From NCBI RefSeq assembly GCF_900141865.1, contig NZ_FQYW01000024.1:1-39652 (forward strand): a stretch of 39,652 nucleotides of DNA, given 5' to 3'. A program made the position numbers and the translations under genes. The notes under the pieces were generated by a model. It did not search any database. It was not told the origin of the DNA and saw only the letters and a list, made by a program, of their open reading frames with translations. This DNA is from Anaerovibrio lipolyticus DSM 3074 (GTDB lineage Bacteria > Bacillota > Negativicutes > Selenomonadales > Selenomonadaceae). Numbering within the stretch: position 1 is the stretch's first letter; every line of letters starts with the position of its first letter. This document shows, piece by piece, positions 31,982 to 39,399 of the stretch.

Positions 31982-32681
31982 TATTCTGAAGCTGATAAAA
32001 AGCATATATAGCCATAATACCTATGATGTGTTTGCTGATTTTGTCCAGCTGTCCGCTTTATCCATAAAACAGTCTGTGGACCTGATTCTTGGCATGAAAA
32101 AGTCCGAGGAAGAATTTCAAAAGATTTTGACCATGTACCAGCCAAAGGAACAGCAGATATTATCGGATATGTTTGGGGAGCTGGTTGATGCTCTGGAAGA
32201 ACATTTTTTAAAAAATGAGATATGCGATACCTTGGGGGCCATATTTGGCGAGCTTAGTATCAACAACAAAAACACGGGCCAGTTCTTCACACCTGCATCA
32301 GTGGCAGAGCTTTGTGGTACCGCTACCTTCGACAGCAGAATTGCCAAAAAACAAATAGAAGAAAAGGGCTATATCTTAGTGAATGAGCCTTCATGTGGGG
32401 GCGGCGTCATGCTGATGGCCTTCATCCAGGCAATGATGAGAGCCGGTTTTAATCCACAGAAGCATCTGCTGGTTGTAGCACAAGACATAGACAGAAGGTG
32501 TTGTTGCATGACATATCTGCAACTTAGTCTGTATGGAATCCCCGGGAAAGTCATTCAAGGGAATACGCTGACCCTGGAAGTATATGAAAAGCCTTGGTTT
32601 ACTCCAACATACGCTACGGATTTGTGGCCCGTAAAAGAAAGGAGGGCATTAGAAAAGTGCTGTCAGAAAAAGAACGCCTGA
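31962..32681 (+). CDS. N6-adenine-methylase-fold phage protein lacking the catalytic NPPY motif
   Basis: 239 residues from ATG 31962 (overlaps the previous gene by 20 bp). Resembles the small HsdM-like proteins of phages and plasmids: NNKNTGQFFTPASVAELC, SAM-binding motif I NEPSCGGGVML, then AQDIDRRCCCMTYLQLSLYG and GNTLTLEVYE. In active adenine methylases NPPY follows motif III; no such motif is present here. It may bind SAM or DNA without methylating, or belong to a group with another active site. Confidence 0.75.
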   Translation: MNTHENNILKLIKSIYSHNTYDVFADFVQLSALSIKQSVDLILGMKKSEEEFQKILTMYQPKEQQILSDMFGELVDALEEHFLKNEICDTLGAIFGELSINNKNTGQFFTPASVAELCGTATFDSRIAKKQIEEKGYILVNEPSCGGGVMLMAFIQAMMRAGFNPQKHLLVVAQDIDRRCCCMTYLQLSLYGIPGKVIQGNTLTLEVYEKPWFTPTYATDLWPVKERRALEKCCQKKNA

Positions 32682-33655
32682 TTATAGACATTGTTAATGA
32701 CATGGTTGATGCCATAAGTGAAGAGCAAATGGATAAGCTGAAACTGTGCCTCTATAAGAGGATAAGTCCATTGGAGGTAAAACCGGCAGAAGCTAACATC
32801 GTTGTTTATGACCATCCAAACCATAAGCTTATAACTATGTTTATAATGGCCAAAAAAATGATAAATTTGAGCCCAAATTCCATAAAATTTTATGAACTTG
32901 TCTTAACCAAAGCTGATAAAGATTTTCATCAAAAACCGTTTTTACAACTTACAACGCTGGAATTGCAGTGTTATCTGGCGGCTATTGCCGATAAAACAAG
33001 TCCTGTAAACTCCAACAATGTACGGCGAATATTATCTTCATTCTTTGGTTGGCTTCAGGATACTGAGTATATAACCAAGAACCCGATGAAAACGGTTCAA
33101 CCGATGAAGCAACCCAAAAGGACAAGGCATCCGTTCACAGTAACAGAACTGGAGACTTTGCGAAACGCTGCAACGGATATAAGGACTAGAAGTATTATTG
33201 AAATGCTTCTATCAACAGGATGCAGAATAAGTGAGCTGGTAGGTATAAAAGTTAATGATATAGATTGGATTCGTGGAGAGGTCAGAGTAATAGGCAAGGG
33301 TAATAAAGAGCGAATAGTATTCATCAACGAGACTGCCAGCCTATACACGAAGCAATATCTGAGTACCAGAACGGATAATAACCCTGCATTGTATGTTAGC
33401 ATGGATAAGCCTCATGCTACTTTACAAAAGGGTGCTATTGAAATGATTGTCAGAGAATTGGGGCGGTCATGTGGTATCAAGAAGGTATTTCCACATCGGT
33501 TCCGGCATACTGCGGCAACATTTGCTATGCGCCGGGGAATGAATATCGAGATAGTCAAAAAGATGCTTGGACATGAGAGCATAGATACTACGATGATATA
33601 CGCACAGACCGACTGGGACTCCGTGAGAGCCGCTAGAAGGATATATTGCGAATAA
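32657..33655 (+). CDS. second tyrosine recombinase (XerC/D-like)
   Basis: 333 residues from GTG 32657 (AGGAGGG ~11 bp upstream), overlapping the previous gene by 25 bp. A core-binding domain (~70-160) and a complete catalytic set: Arg in STGCRISELVG, H-x-x-R in PHRFRHTAA, His in KMLGHESIDTT, Tyr in MIYAQT. It lacks the arm-binding domain of the integrase at 23820. Placed in the replication region, it could resolve dimers of a circular form or invert or excise a segment. No target site was identified. Confidence 0.85.
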   Translation: MLSEKERLIIDIVNDMVDAISEEQMDKLKLCLYKRISPLEVKPAEANIVVYDHPNHKLITMFIMAKKMINLSPNSIKFYELVLTKADKDFHQKPFLQLTTLELQCYLAAIADKTSPVNSNNVRRILSSFFGWLQDTEYITKNPMKTVQPMKQPKRTRHPFTVTELETLRNAATDIRTRSIIEMLLSTGCRISELVGIKVNDIDWIRGEVRVIGKGNKERIVFINETASLYTKQYLSTRTDNNPALYVSMDKPHATLQKGAIEMIVRELGRSCGIKKVFPHRFRHTAATFAMRRGMNIEIVKKMLGHESIDTTMIYAQTDWDSVRAARRIYCE

Positions 33656-33673
33656 GAGAGGGGAAATAAGTAA

Positions 33674-33937
33674 ATGTTTACGAATGCGATAACCAAGCAG
33701 ATAAAAAAAGGAATCGTCAAGAAGCTGGAAGAAGCCTATGTGCTTGCCAGAAAGGATATAGCAAAGCTGAGATATCTTTCAGCAGCTGATGACGAAGCAG
33801 AGTGGGTATGTGTATATGACGCAGAAGGCAACAATCTGGCGCAAATCGATGTGACTGGCCAAAACGTAAGTGGACTGATTCTCGATGTTGTCCATGCTAT
33901 CAATGATGATATTGTCATAGGCGGCAAGAAGAAATGA
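33674..33937 (+). CDS. hypothetical phage protein
   Basis: 87 residues; GGGGAAATAA upstream. Lys-rich N-terminal helix (KQIKKGIVKKLEEAYVLARK), then WVCVYDAEGNNLAQIDVTG. Overlaps the HNH gene by 4 bp. Family unknown. Confidence 0.55.
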   Translation: MFTNAITKQIKKGIVKKLEEAYVLARKDIAKLRYLSAADDEAEWVCVYDAEGNNLAQIDVTGQNVSGLILDVVHAINDDIVIGGKKK

Positions 33938-34215
33938 TGTTTCCCAAGCCCAAAAGAGTCCGGCTAAAGGGTAAAGCTTTAGCCAGGCTCAATCAGGCAA
34001 TACATGACCGTGACAATGACAAATGCATTATATGTGGAGCCTGGGTGGATCCGGGCAAGAAATTCCACCATGAACCATGTGGGGCGGATAAATCTGACGA
34101 AGAAGAAAAAGGCGCGACATTGTGCGATAGATGCCATTTTCGGCGCCATAATGGCCCTAACAGCACAGAAATACGCGAAAAAATAAAAAAATATCTCAAA
34201 GAATGCTATGAATAA
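33934..34215 (+). CDS. HNH nuclease-like protein
   Basis: 93 residues. A Cys4-His HNH module: CIICG (~32-36), KFHHEPCGADKSD with the catalytic His pair (~44-46), then TLCDRCHFRRHNG. Phage HNH proteins often assist replication or cos cleavage with the terminase. It sits in the replication region before ssb rather than next to the terminase, so its role is open. Confidence 0.75.
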   Translation: MMFPKPKRVRLKGKALARLNQAIHDRDNDKCIICGAWVDPGKKFHHEPCGADKSDEEEKGATLCDRCHFRRHNGPNSTEIREKIKKYLKECYE

Positions 34216-34243
34216 TCAAAAAATAAGGGGCGGAGGTGCAGAA

Positions 34244-34429
34244 ATGGGTCAAAAAGAAATGATTTATGTCTATACCAAGAAATTTGAAGCCTATAGCCGT
34301 GGGCTGCGCAAGGCAGGGCAAAAGATAGAGAACACGCCATTATTCAAATGGACACCGGAAAGGATAGAGAGTCATCTTAAAAAGGGCTTTATCAGGAGAA
34401 GATATATGGAAAAAGGAGCTAATACATGA
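34244..34429 (+). CDS. hypothetical basic phage protein
   Basis: 61 residues from ATG 34244 (GGAGG 7 bp upstream preferred over ATG 34208). Strongly basic, with MIYVYTKKFEAYSRGLRKAG and RIESHLKKGFIRRRYM. Stop overlaps the ssb start (4 bp). Family unknown. Confidence 0.55.
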   Translation: MGQKEMIYVYTKKFEAYSRGLRKAGQKIENTPLFKWTPERIESHLKKGFIRRRYMEKGANT

Positions 34430-34827
34430 ACAAAGTAATATTGACGGGGCGGCTAACGAAAGACCCCGATATAAGATACACGACATCAGGCAAGTCAGTG
34501 GCCAGCTTTAGTCTGGCCGTTGACCGCCGCCACAGTTCAGAGCAGGGGCCAACAGTGGACTTTATCCCCTGTATAGCATGGACAAAACTGGCGGACTGGG
34601 TTGGCAATTATCTGAGCAAGGGCAGCAAGATATTGCTAGAGGGGCGGCTGCAGGTGCGCTCTTACGATGGTCAGGACGGAACCAAGCGGTATGTTACAGA
34701 GGTTATTGCCAACGAAATCGAGTTCGCTGAAAGTAAAAAAGACGGGGAAGCCCGAGGGGGCAGCACTCCAAACAACCCGGGAGGATTTGGCGGCCAGCCA
34801 GTAAGTGACGACGATATACCATTCTAG
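34426..34827 (+). CDS. ssb: single-stranded DNA-binding protein
   Basis: 133 residues. OB-fold typical of bacterial SSB: MNKVILTGRLTKDPDIRYT, FSLAVDRR, DFIPCIAWTKLADWV, KGSKILLEGRLQVRSY. A Gly/Pro-rich linker follows, then the acidic tip DDDIPF that recruits repair and replication proteins. It protects single strands made during phage replication, fitting a rolling-circle mode. Translationally coupled to the preceding gene. Confidence 0.96.
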   Translation: MNKVILTGRLTKDPDIRYTTSGKSVASFSLAVDRRHSSEQGPTVDFIPCIAWTKLADWVGNYLSKGSKILLEGRLQVRSYDGQDGTKRYVTEVIANEIEFAESKKDGEARGGSTPNNPGGFGGQPVSDDDIPF

Positions 34828-34837
34828 GGGGTAGTAC

Positions 34838-35101
34838 ATGAATACAAGACGGCGCATGAAAATAAGAGCTATCAGGGCTATCATTAAAGGTTTACCCTGG
34901 AAGCCCAGAGCTATAATATTACCGCTACGACAGAAAATAAAAGTCACGCTAGAAATGCCGCACTTGGCTGGTAGTGGCTCATCCACAGTAGAAGAGTTTG
35001 AAAAGAATTTTAAACCAATTACTAAACCAATTACTGAACCAGCCAGTCAGGAGCGTGGAACGATATACATAAATGGTAAGCCTGTGCAATGGATAGGATA
35101 A
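34838..35101 (+). CDS. hypothetical phage protein
   Basis: 87 residues, GGGGGTAG upstream. Very basic N-terminus (RRRMKIRAIRAIIKG) and a C-terminus with the short repeat PITKPITEP. No family recognised. Confidence 0.5.
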   Translation: MNTRRRMKIRAIRAIIKGLPWKPRAIILPLRQKIKVTLEMPHLAGSGSSTVEEFEKNFKPITKPITEPASQERGTIYINGKPVQWIG

Positions 35102-35114
35102 AGGAGGGGCGTCC

Positions 35115-35330
35115 ATGGACGAGCAAGAGCTGGATTTACTATATGAGCTTCTACATAAGTTCAAGACCAAAGAAATCAGCTGTGTTTGCAGACATTCACC
35201 AGAATGCAAATATAAAGGGAAAGCTGGAGAGTGCCATATCCTTAGCATAATGGAAGATGTCTGGGAAAGACGACAAGCATCAGGTAGCAATAAAGAACAC
35301 AAGGGAAGCTGTTCTGAAGGCTGCGAATAG
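35115..35330 (+). CDS. hypothetical Cys-rich phage protein, paralogue of 27964-28194
   Basis: 71 residues, AAGGAGGGGC upstream. Helix DEQELDLLYELLHKFKTKEI, cysteines in CVCRHSPECKYKGKAGEC, then MEDVWERRQ and a Cys-containing tail. Same layout as the gene at 27964. Inverted-repeat element B starts 12 bp after its stop. Likely zinc-binding; function unknown. Confidence 0.6.
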   Translation: MDEQELDLLYELLHKFKTKEISCVCRHSPECKYKGKAGECHILSIMEDVWERRQASGSNKEHKGSCSEGCE

Positions 35331-35341
35331 AAAATAAAATA

Positions 35342-35482
35342 TGGTGGGGCTGACTGAGCCTGCAAACAACCCTTTCGAAAATGATAGATAAACGCACATA
35401 CACATATATTTACTGTTAAATTGTTAAACCTTACCCAACACTCCTTTAACACAATCGTTTGCAGGCTTTGCCAGCTCCACCA
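35342..35482 (+). ncRNA. inverted-repeat element B, candidate structured RNA
   Basis: Left arm 35342-35367 (TGGTGGGGCTG...CCTGCAAAC) pairs with right arm 35457-35482: 22 Watson-Crick pairs, 2 G-U pairs and 2 mismatches over 26. The ~89-nt interior is AT-rich and differs from element A apart from shared words (TGATAG near the left, CTTACC..AACA..CTTTAA near the right). Again non-coding and between phage genes. Confidence 0.55.
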
Positions 35483-35530
35483 GTTGGAGGTATAGAACAA
35501 ATACTAGTTGTAGGAGAAGGAGGAAAGGAA

Positions 35531-35695
35531 TTGAGAGCACGATATGGCATAAACCTGTCCCTGGAGGAGCTGTACTCCATCAGAAAGGCCCTGCAGGGGA
35601 AAGGGGATAAATGCCTTATGGAGAGGCTTGATAAAGCCATTAAGACCATTGAAGGGATGAAGAAAAGGAGAGGAAGGAGCCAGGGAAATGATTGA
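35531..35695 (+). CDS. hypothetical small phage protein
   Basis: 54 residues if TTG 35531 is used, placed well after GGAGAAGGAGGAAAGGAA; no ATG or GTG fits. Helical, basic end (MKKRRGRSQG). Overlaps the next gene by 8 bp. Family unknown. Confidence 0.45.
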   Translation: MRARYGINLSLEELYSIRKALQGKGDKCLMERLDKAIKTIEGMKKRRGRSQGND

Positions 35696-35921
35696 AATTA
35701 ACACCCTAAAGACCAAGAACAAAGGATATATAAAAATCAGCTTAGACAAGGCGGGTTGCATTATCGAGAGCGGTAGCGTAAGGGCGGGGGCCCTGCTGTA
35801 TGGCGACCGCACATATTTGGATTATGAGGAGCTGAAAAGCCTCCACAACATCGTTGAAACAGCTTTGTATGGTCTTGAAGGCAAGGAGAAGGATAGCCAT
35901 GAAGATGAAGGAATATCTTAG
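35688..35921 (+). CDS. hypothetical phage protein
   Basis: 77 residues, AAGGAGCCAGGGAA upstream. Beta-strand start (TKNKGYIKISLDKAGCIIES), then helix LDYEELKSLHNIVETALYGL and an acidic tail. No family recognised. Confidence 0.5.
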   Translation: MIEINTLKTKNKGYIKISLDKAGCIIESGSVRAGALLYGDRTYLDYEELKSLHNIVETALYGLEGKEKDSHEDEGIS

Positions 35922-36051
35922 ACTGCGGAATATTGCACTTAGCCCCAGGGACTGGCGGGGCATGATGGATTATATCCCGCCAATGAACCGGGCAGAACGG
36001 AGAAGGGCCAAACGCCGGGGCAAGAAGAAAAATACCCCGGGGCGGCGATAA
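35899..36051 (+). CDS. small basic phage protein
   Basis: 50 residues from ATG 35899 (AAGGAGAAGGATAGCC upstream), overlapping the previous gene by 23 bp. Extremely basic C-terminus (MNRAERRRAKRRGKKK). Probably binds nucleic acid; no family known. Confidence 0.5.
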   Translation: MKMKEYLRLRNIALSPRDWRGMMDYIPPMNRAERRRAKRRGKKKNTPGRR

Positions 36052-36090
36052 ATACCCGGGGGCCAATTATCCCCGGTATGGAGTGACGAA

Positions 36091-36507
36091 ATGAGGAAAC
36101 CAGCAGACAAGAGAATCAGAACTGTGGAATGGGTACTGTACAATGAGCAGGTTCTCCGTGTGGCAGTTGAAGAGGAAAGGGAAAGGGAAACAGTGGACAC
36201 GGGGAAAGACCCAACAGCCAGGACGGCGGTGCGCCATGCTACACCTATCAAGTCATTGATGGTCGAAGGCAGGGAAATATTAAAACCAGAGAAATGGCTG
36301 CACATGTTGGAGCTGGTACACGAACACATTCCAAAAGGTGACATGAAGAATGTTCTTCAAGCAAGGTATAAAAGACGTGAGCATTATCGTGTCACTTGTC
36401 GAAAGCTTTGTATGAGTCAGAGCAAGTATCAGAACACGATAAGGCGCATAAGAGAGTACGCGCAGATGGTGGCAATACAAGAGGGATTAATAAAAATTGT
36501 CGAGTGA
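36091..36507 (+). CDS. ArpU/RinA-like late transcription regulator
   Basis: 138 residues. The C-terminal half is a sigma-factor-like HTH (KNVLQARYKRREHYRVTCRK, then CMSQSKYQNTIRRIREYAQM), preceded by a helical region. Position, last gene before the terminase module, and size fit the ArpU/RinA family that activates late genes in Firmicutes phages. Start ATG follows a weak GGAGTGACGAA. The call rests on context and fold pattern rather than a unique motif. Confidence 0.6.
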   Translation: MRKPADKRIRTVEWVLYNEQVLRVAVEEERERETVDTGKDPTARTAVRHATPIKSLMVEGREILKPEKWLHMLELVHEHIPKGDMKNVLQARYKRREHYRVTCRKLCMSQSKYQNTIRRIREYAQMVAIQEGLIKIVE

Positions 36508-36589
36508 TTAATATTAACTATTATCACTTTTTCAAAGTGTTATAATTGATACAGTGAAAGATTATACGAAGAACAACATAAGGGCTTTA

Positions 36590-36621
36590 GGGCATCGCGC
36601 CACGCGGTGTCCTTTTTATTT
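36590..36621 (+). terminator. terminator before the packaging module
   Basis: GGGCATCGC pairs with GCGGTGTCC (two G-U pairs) around a 5-nt loop and is followed by TTTTTATTTT. Confidence 0.7.
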
Positions 36622-36623
36622 TG

Positions 36624-36720
36624 CCACCCCCCGGGGGTGCGGGTCCTTCTGGGGGCAAATGCTTTTACGGGTCTGCGAGTCCCGGCGGTTGCGTCCCTGA
36701 AAAATAAAAAAACTGGTTGA
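36624..36720 (+). other. candidate cos site
   Basis: GC-rich, non-coding stretch directly before the Nu1/GpA terminase genes, where lambda-type phages keep cos. It contains the palindrome CACCCCCCGGGGGTG (36625-36639) and repeated GGGTC-type words (GCGGGTCC, ACGGGTCTGCGAGTCCCGG). The nick positions cannot be read from sequence. Confidence 0.35.
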
Positions 36721-36752
36721 CAATCTGACAAAGCAGAAGGGAGGCGGGGCGG

Positions 36753-37283
36753 ATGGCAACCGAGGAAAGCAACCAAAAATCGCGCGCGCGCGTAGTTATT
36801 GAAAAAAAGTTCATTTTTTCCACATCCGACACCTGCGAATTTTTCCAGATCTCCCGGGAGACTTTGTCACGATGGGAGAAAAAAGGCGCGCCGAAAGCTG
36901 GGCGGGGAAAATGGGACATCAAAAAAGTTATGGAGTGGCGTTTTGATGGCAAGCATATGGAAAGCCCGGAAACCCGCAAACTTAAAGCTGAAGCGGATTT
37001 AAAAGAAGCCAAGGCCGCTCAGGAAAAAATAAAACTCAGTGTAAAAAAAGAGGAATTTATCCCGGCTCCACTGGTACAAAGTGAGCTGAAACGTCTGCTG
37101 GCAAATCTAAAAAAATCTTTGCTGGAAATTGGGCATAATGTGGCTTCTGATTTGGCCGCTTTGGATTTAGAGGCAGTGACCATAGCGAAAAATGAGGTTG
37201 ACAAACGTGTAAACGATGCCCTTTTTGAACTGTCTGAGGGGAGGTTGTACCGTGGCAGGGCGAAGAAAAAAGCAAAGAAATGA
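36753..37283 (+). CDS. terminase small subunit, Nu1-like
   Basis: 176 residues, GGGAGGCGGGGCGG upstream. N-terminal winged HTH as in lambda Nu1 (CEFFQISRETLSRWEKKGAP, then GKWDIKKVMEWRF), followed by a long helical region (ETRKLKAEADLKEAKAAQEK) and a C-terminal part that would contact the large subunit. It recognises cos DNA and loads the packaging motor. Overlaps the large subunit by 32 bp. Confidence 0.85.
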   Translation: MATEESNQKSRARVVIEKKFIFSTSDTCEFFQISRETLSRWEKKGAPKAGRGKWDIKKVMEWRFDGKHMESPETRKLKAEADLKEAKAAQEKIKLSVKKEEFIPAPLVQSELKRLLANLKKSLLEIGHNVASDLAALDLEAVTIAKNEVDKRVNDALFELSEGRLYRGRAKKKAKK

Positions 37284-39066
37284 GCTGGACTATCCTGATT
37301 GGATTTTAAACGCTCTGGCCGTGTTGAAACCGCCGGAAAAACTGACGGTTTCGGAGTGGGCGGATAAGTACCGCATACTATCGGAACTGGACAGCGCATC
37401 GCCGGGACATTGGCGCACCAGCAAGACACCATACCTCAGAAAGGTGATGGATGCCTTCAACGATGATTTTGTACATGATATCAGCTTTTGCGCCGGTTCC
37501 CAGTTGGGCAAGACTACCGCAGAGCAGAATATGTTAGGTTATGCCGTGGCACAGGATCCGGGGCCTATGCTTGTAGTCTACCCCACCAAGGAGCTGGCAA
37601 AATTCACCAGTGAGAAACGCTTACAGCCCATGATACGGTTAAGTCCTGCTCTAAGTAAAAAATTCAAGGAGCGGGAAAGCAAGGACTTGGAATTGGCCTT
37701 TGACTCCATGTATATAGCTTTAACTGGGGCCAATAGTGCGTCAGATCTGTCAAGCCGTCCAGTACGCTATGTATTTTTTGATGAAATAGATAAATTCCCC
37801 AAATGGACTGGTACAGAAGCAAGTCCTCTGGAGCTGGCTGCAGAACGTACCAAGACCTTTTATAACTACAAGATAGTAAAGGTGTCCTCTCCTACTCTGG
37901 AAAAAGGCAATATATGGCAGGGGTGGTTGACTGCTGATGTGCAATATCGGTACTACGTACCTTGTCCACATTGTGGGGAGATGCAAATACTGGAATTTGG
38001 CCAGATAAAATGGCCAGATGGGGCGGATGAAAACGAAGCCAAGGCAGCGGCCTGCTATGAATGTAAATATTGTCATGAATCTATAGATGATAGGCATAAG
38101 CCAGCTATGTTGAGGGGTGGAGAGTGGCAAGGTGTACATCAAAAAAGCGGACGACCTGCCAAGGTGGCTTTTCACCTGAATAGCATATATAGCCCCTGGT
38201 TGACCTTTGGGGATGTGGCAGCAAAATTTATTGTCAGCAAGGATGAGCCAGCCCTGCTGATGAACTTCATCAACTCATGGCTTGCTGAGCCCTGGGAGGA
38301 CAAGAGCAGCCGCTTAAAGTCTGATGTGGTTATGGCCAAAGCCCTGCCATATGATAAGGGGCGGATGCCAGCAGCGGCCCAGCTTTTAACCGTGGGCGTG
38401 GATGTGCAGCTTGACCATTTTTACTACTCAGTAAGAGCATGGGGGCCACACATGACAAGCTGGCTGGTGGATTGGGGTAAGGTCTATACATGGCCGGATA
38501 TTGAAACCGTCATTTATCGTGACTATGCGGATACGAATGGGGAAATACATAACATTAACCTGGCCTGCATTGATTCAGGCTATAACACAGATGAAGTATA
38601 TGCTTTTTGTGCTTATCACATGGAAGTGGCGGTACCAACCAAGGGAGCCAGCCGCCCATTAAAGACCCGATACACATCGTCTGCTATAGATAAAAGCCAA
38701 GCAGGTTTCGGGTTATTTCTCTACGAAATGGACACCACTCAAATGAAAAACTTTATAGCTTCAAGGATAGGAATAGACCCGGGCGCGCCGGGCAGCTGGA
38801 ATGTATACCGCGATATAGAACGGGAATACGCCGACCAGATTTGTTCCGAGCAAAGGGTGGAGAAAAAGGACAAGAAGGGCCGTACCTCCATCGTTTGGGA
38901 AAAGATAGGCAGCCACACAGCGAACCATCTTTTGGACTGCGAGACCAATAATGTTCTAGCAGCTGAAAAGCTGGGCGTGAGATTCCTGATAGAATCACAG
39001 CCGGAGGACCCCGAGGACGAAGAGCCTGAGGACGACTGGCTGGGTGTTGGCAAAGATTGGATTTAG
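37252..39066 (+). CDS. terminase large subunit, GpA family
   Basis: 604 residues from GTG 37252 (GGGGAGG 7 bp upstream). ATPase domain with Walker A GSQLGKT (82-88) and Walker B VFFDE (174-178); a zinc knuckle (CPHC ~238-241, CYECKYC ~268-274); then the nuclease domain with the acidic strand LTVGVDVQLD and later acids. GpA-type enzymes cut cos and pump DNA into the prohead. It appears intact. This makes the phage lambda-like in packaging despite the Firmicutes host. Confidence 0.93.
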   Translation: MAGRRKKQRNELDYPDWILNALAVLKPPEKLTVSEWADKYRILSELDSASPGHWRTSKTPYLRKVMDAFNDDFVHDISFCAGSQLGKTTAEQNMLGYAVAQDPGPMLVVYPTKELAKFTSEKRLQPMIRLSPALSKKFKERESKDLELAFDSMYIALTGANSASDLSSRPVRYVFFDEIDKFPKWTGTEASPLELAAERTKTFYNYKIVKVSSPTLEKGNIWQGWLTADVQYRYYVPCPHCGEMQILEFGQIKWPDGADENEAKAAACYECKYCHESIDDRHKPAMLRGGEWQGVHQKSGRPAKVAFHLNSIYSPWLTFGDVAAKFIVSKDEPALLMNFINSWLAEPWEDKSSRLKSDVVMAKALPYDKGRMPAAAQLLTVGVDVQLDHFYYSVRAWGPHMTSWLVDWGKVYTWPDIETVIYRDYADTNGEIHNINLACIDSGYNTDEVYAFCAYHMEVAVPTKGASRPLKTRYTSSAIDKSQAGFGLFLYEMDTTQMKNFIASRIGIDPGAPGSWNVYRDIEREYADQICSEQRVEKKDKKGRTSIVWEKIGSHTANHLLDCETNNVLAAEKLGVRFLIESQPEDPEDEEPEDDWLGVGKDWI

Positions 39067-39090
39067 ACACACGAAAGGAGGTGAAACAGT

Positions 39091-39294
39091 TTGGAGAGTT
39101 TGGAGACACAGCTGGAGAGTGTACAGGCAGCCATAAGAGCCATTGAAGGCGGGGCGCAGTCCTACAAGATTTCCAACCGAAGCGTAACAAGGGCAGATTT
39201 GGCCACCCTTTACGCCAGGGAAACAACCCTCAAAAGCCAAATAGCCAGGGAAAAAGGTGGCGATCTATTCTTTGCCGAACTGGGCAGCCTATGA
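39091..39294 (+). CDS. gpW-like head-tail joining protein
   Basis: 67 residues from TTG 39091, six bases after AGGAGGTG. Two helices around a short hairpin, with the gpW signature AIEGGAQSYKISNRSVTRAD in the middle. gpW plugs the portal after packaging and starts the head-tail connector. Order terminase-gpW-portal is as in lambda. Its stop overlaps the portal start (ATGA). Confidence 0.82.
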   Translation: MESLETQLESVQAAIRAIEGGAQSYKISNRSVTRADLATLYARETTLKSQIAREKGGDLFFAELGSL

Positions 39295-39332
39295 TTAATT
39301 TTTTAGAGAAAGCTATAGCAGCCATTTCGTAA
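39291..39332 (+). pseudogene. portal protein gene, 5' stub cut by IS66
   Basis: ATG 39291 overlaps the gpW stop and opens MINFLEKAIAAI, the kind of helix that starts lambda-type portal proteins. After 12 codons and two bases the frame enters the IS66 end GTAAGCG, whose TAA stops it at once. The remaining portal gene must lie beyond the insertion, outside the window. Assignment rests on gene order and the short start. Confidence 0.6.
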
Positions 39333-39363
39333 GCGTCAAAATATAGTATGCCTCAACAACAAA

Positions 39364-39386
39364 TAAAAAGCAGCCCGTAGGCTGCG
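39364..39386 (-). terminator. terminator of the IS66 transposase
   Basis: Read on minus, GCAGCC-TACG-GGCTGC followed by TTTTTA, 15 bases after the transposase stop. Confidence 0.85.
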
Positions 39387-39399
39387 TCATAGTATAGTG

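Noticed and set aside
28402-35482. CRISPR array, retron or diversity-generating retroelement
   Set aside because: No regularly spaced repeats with unique spacers and no reverse transcriptase anywhere in the window.
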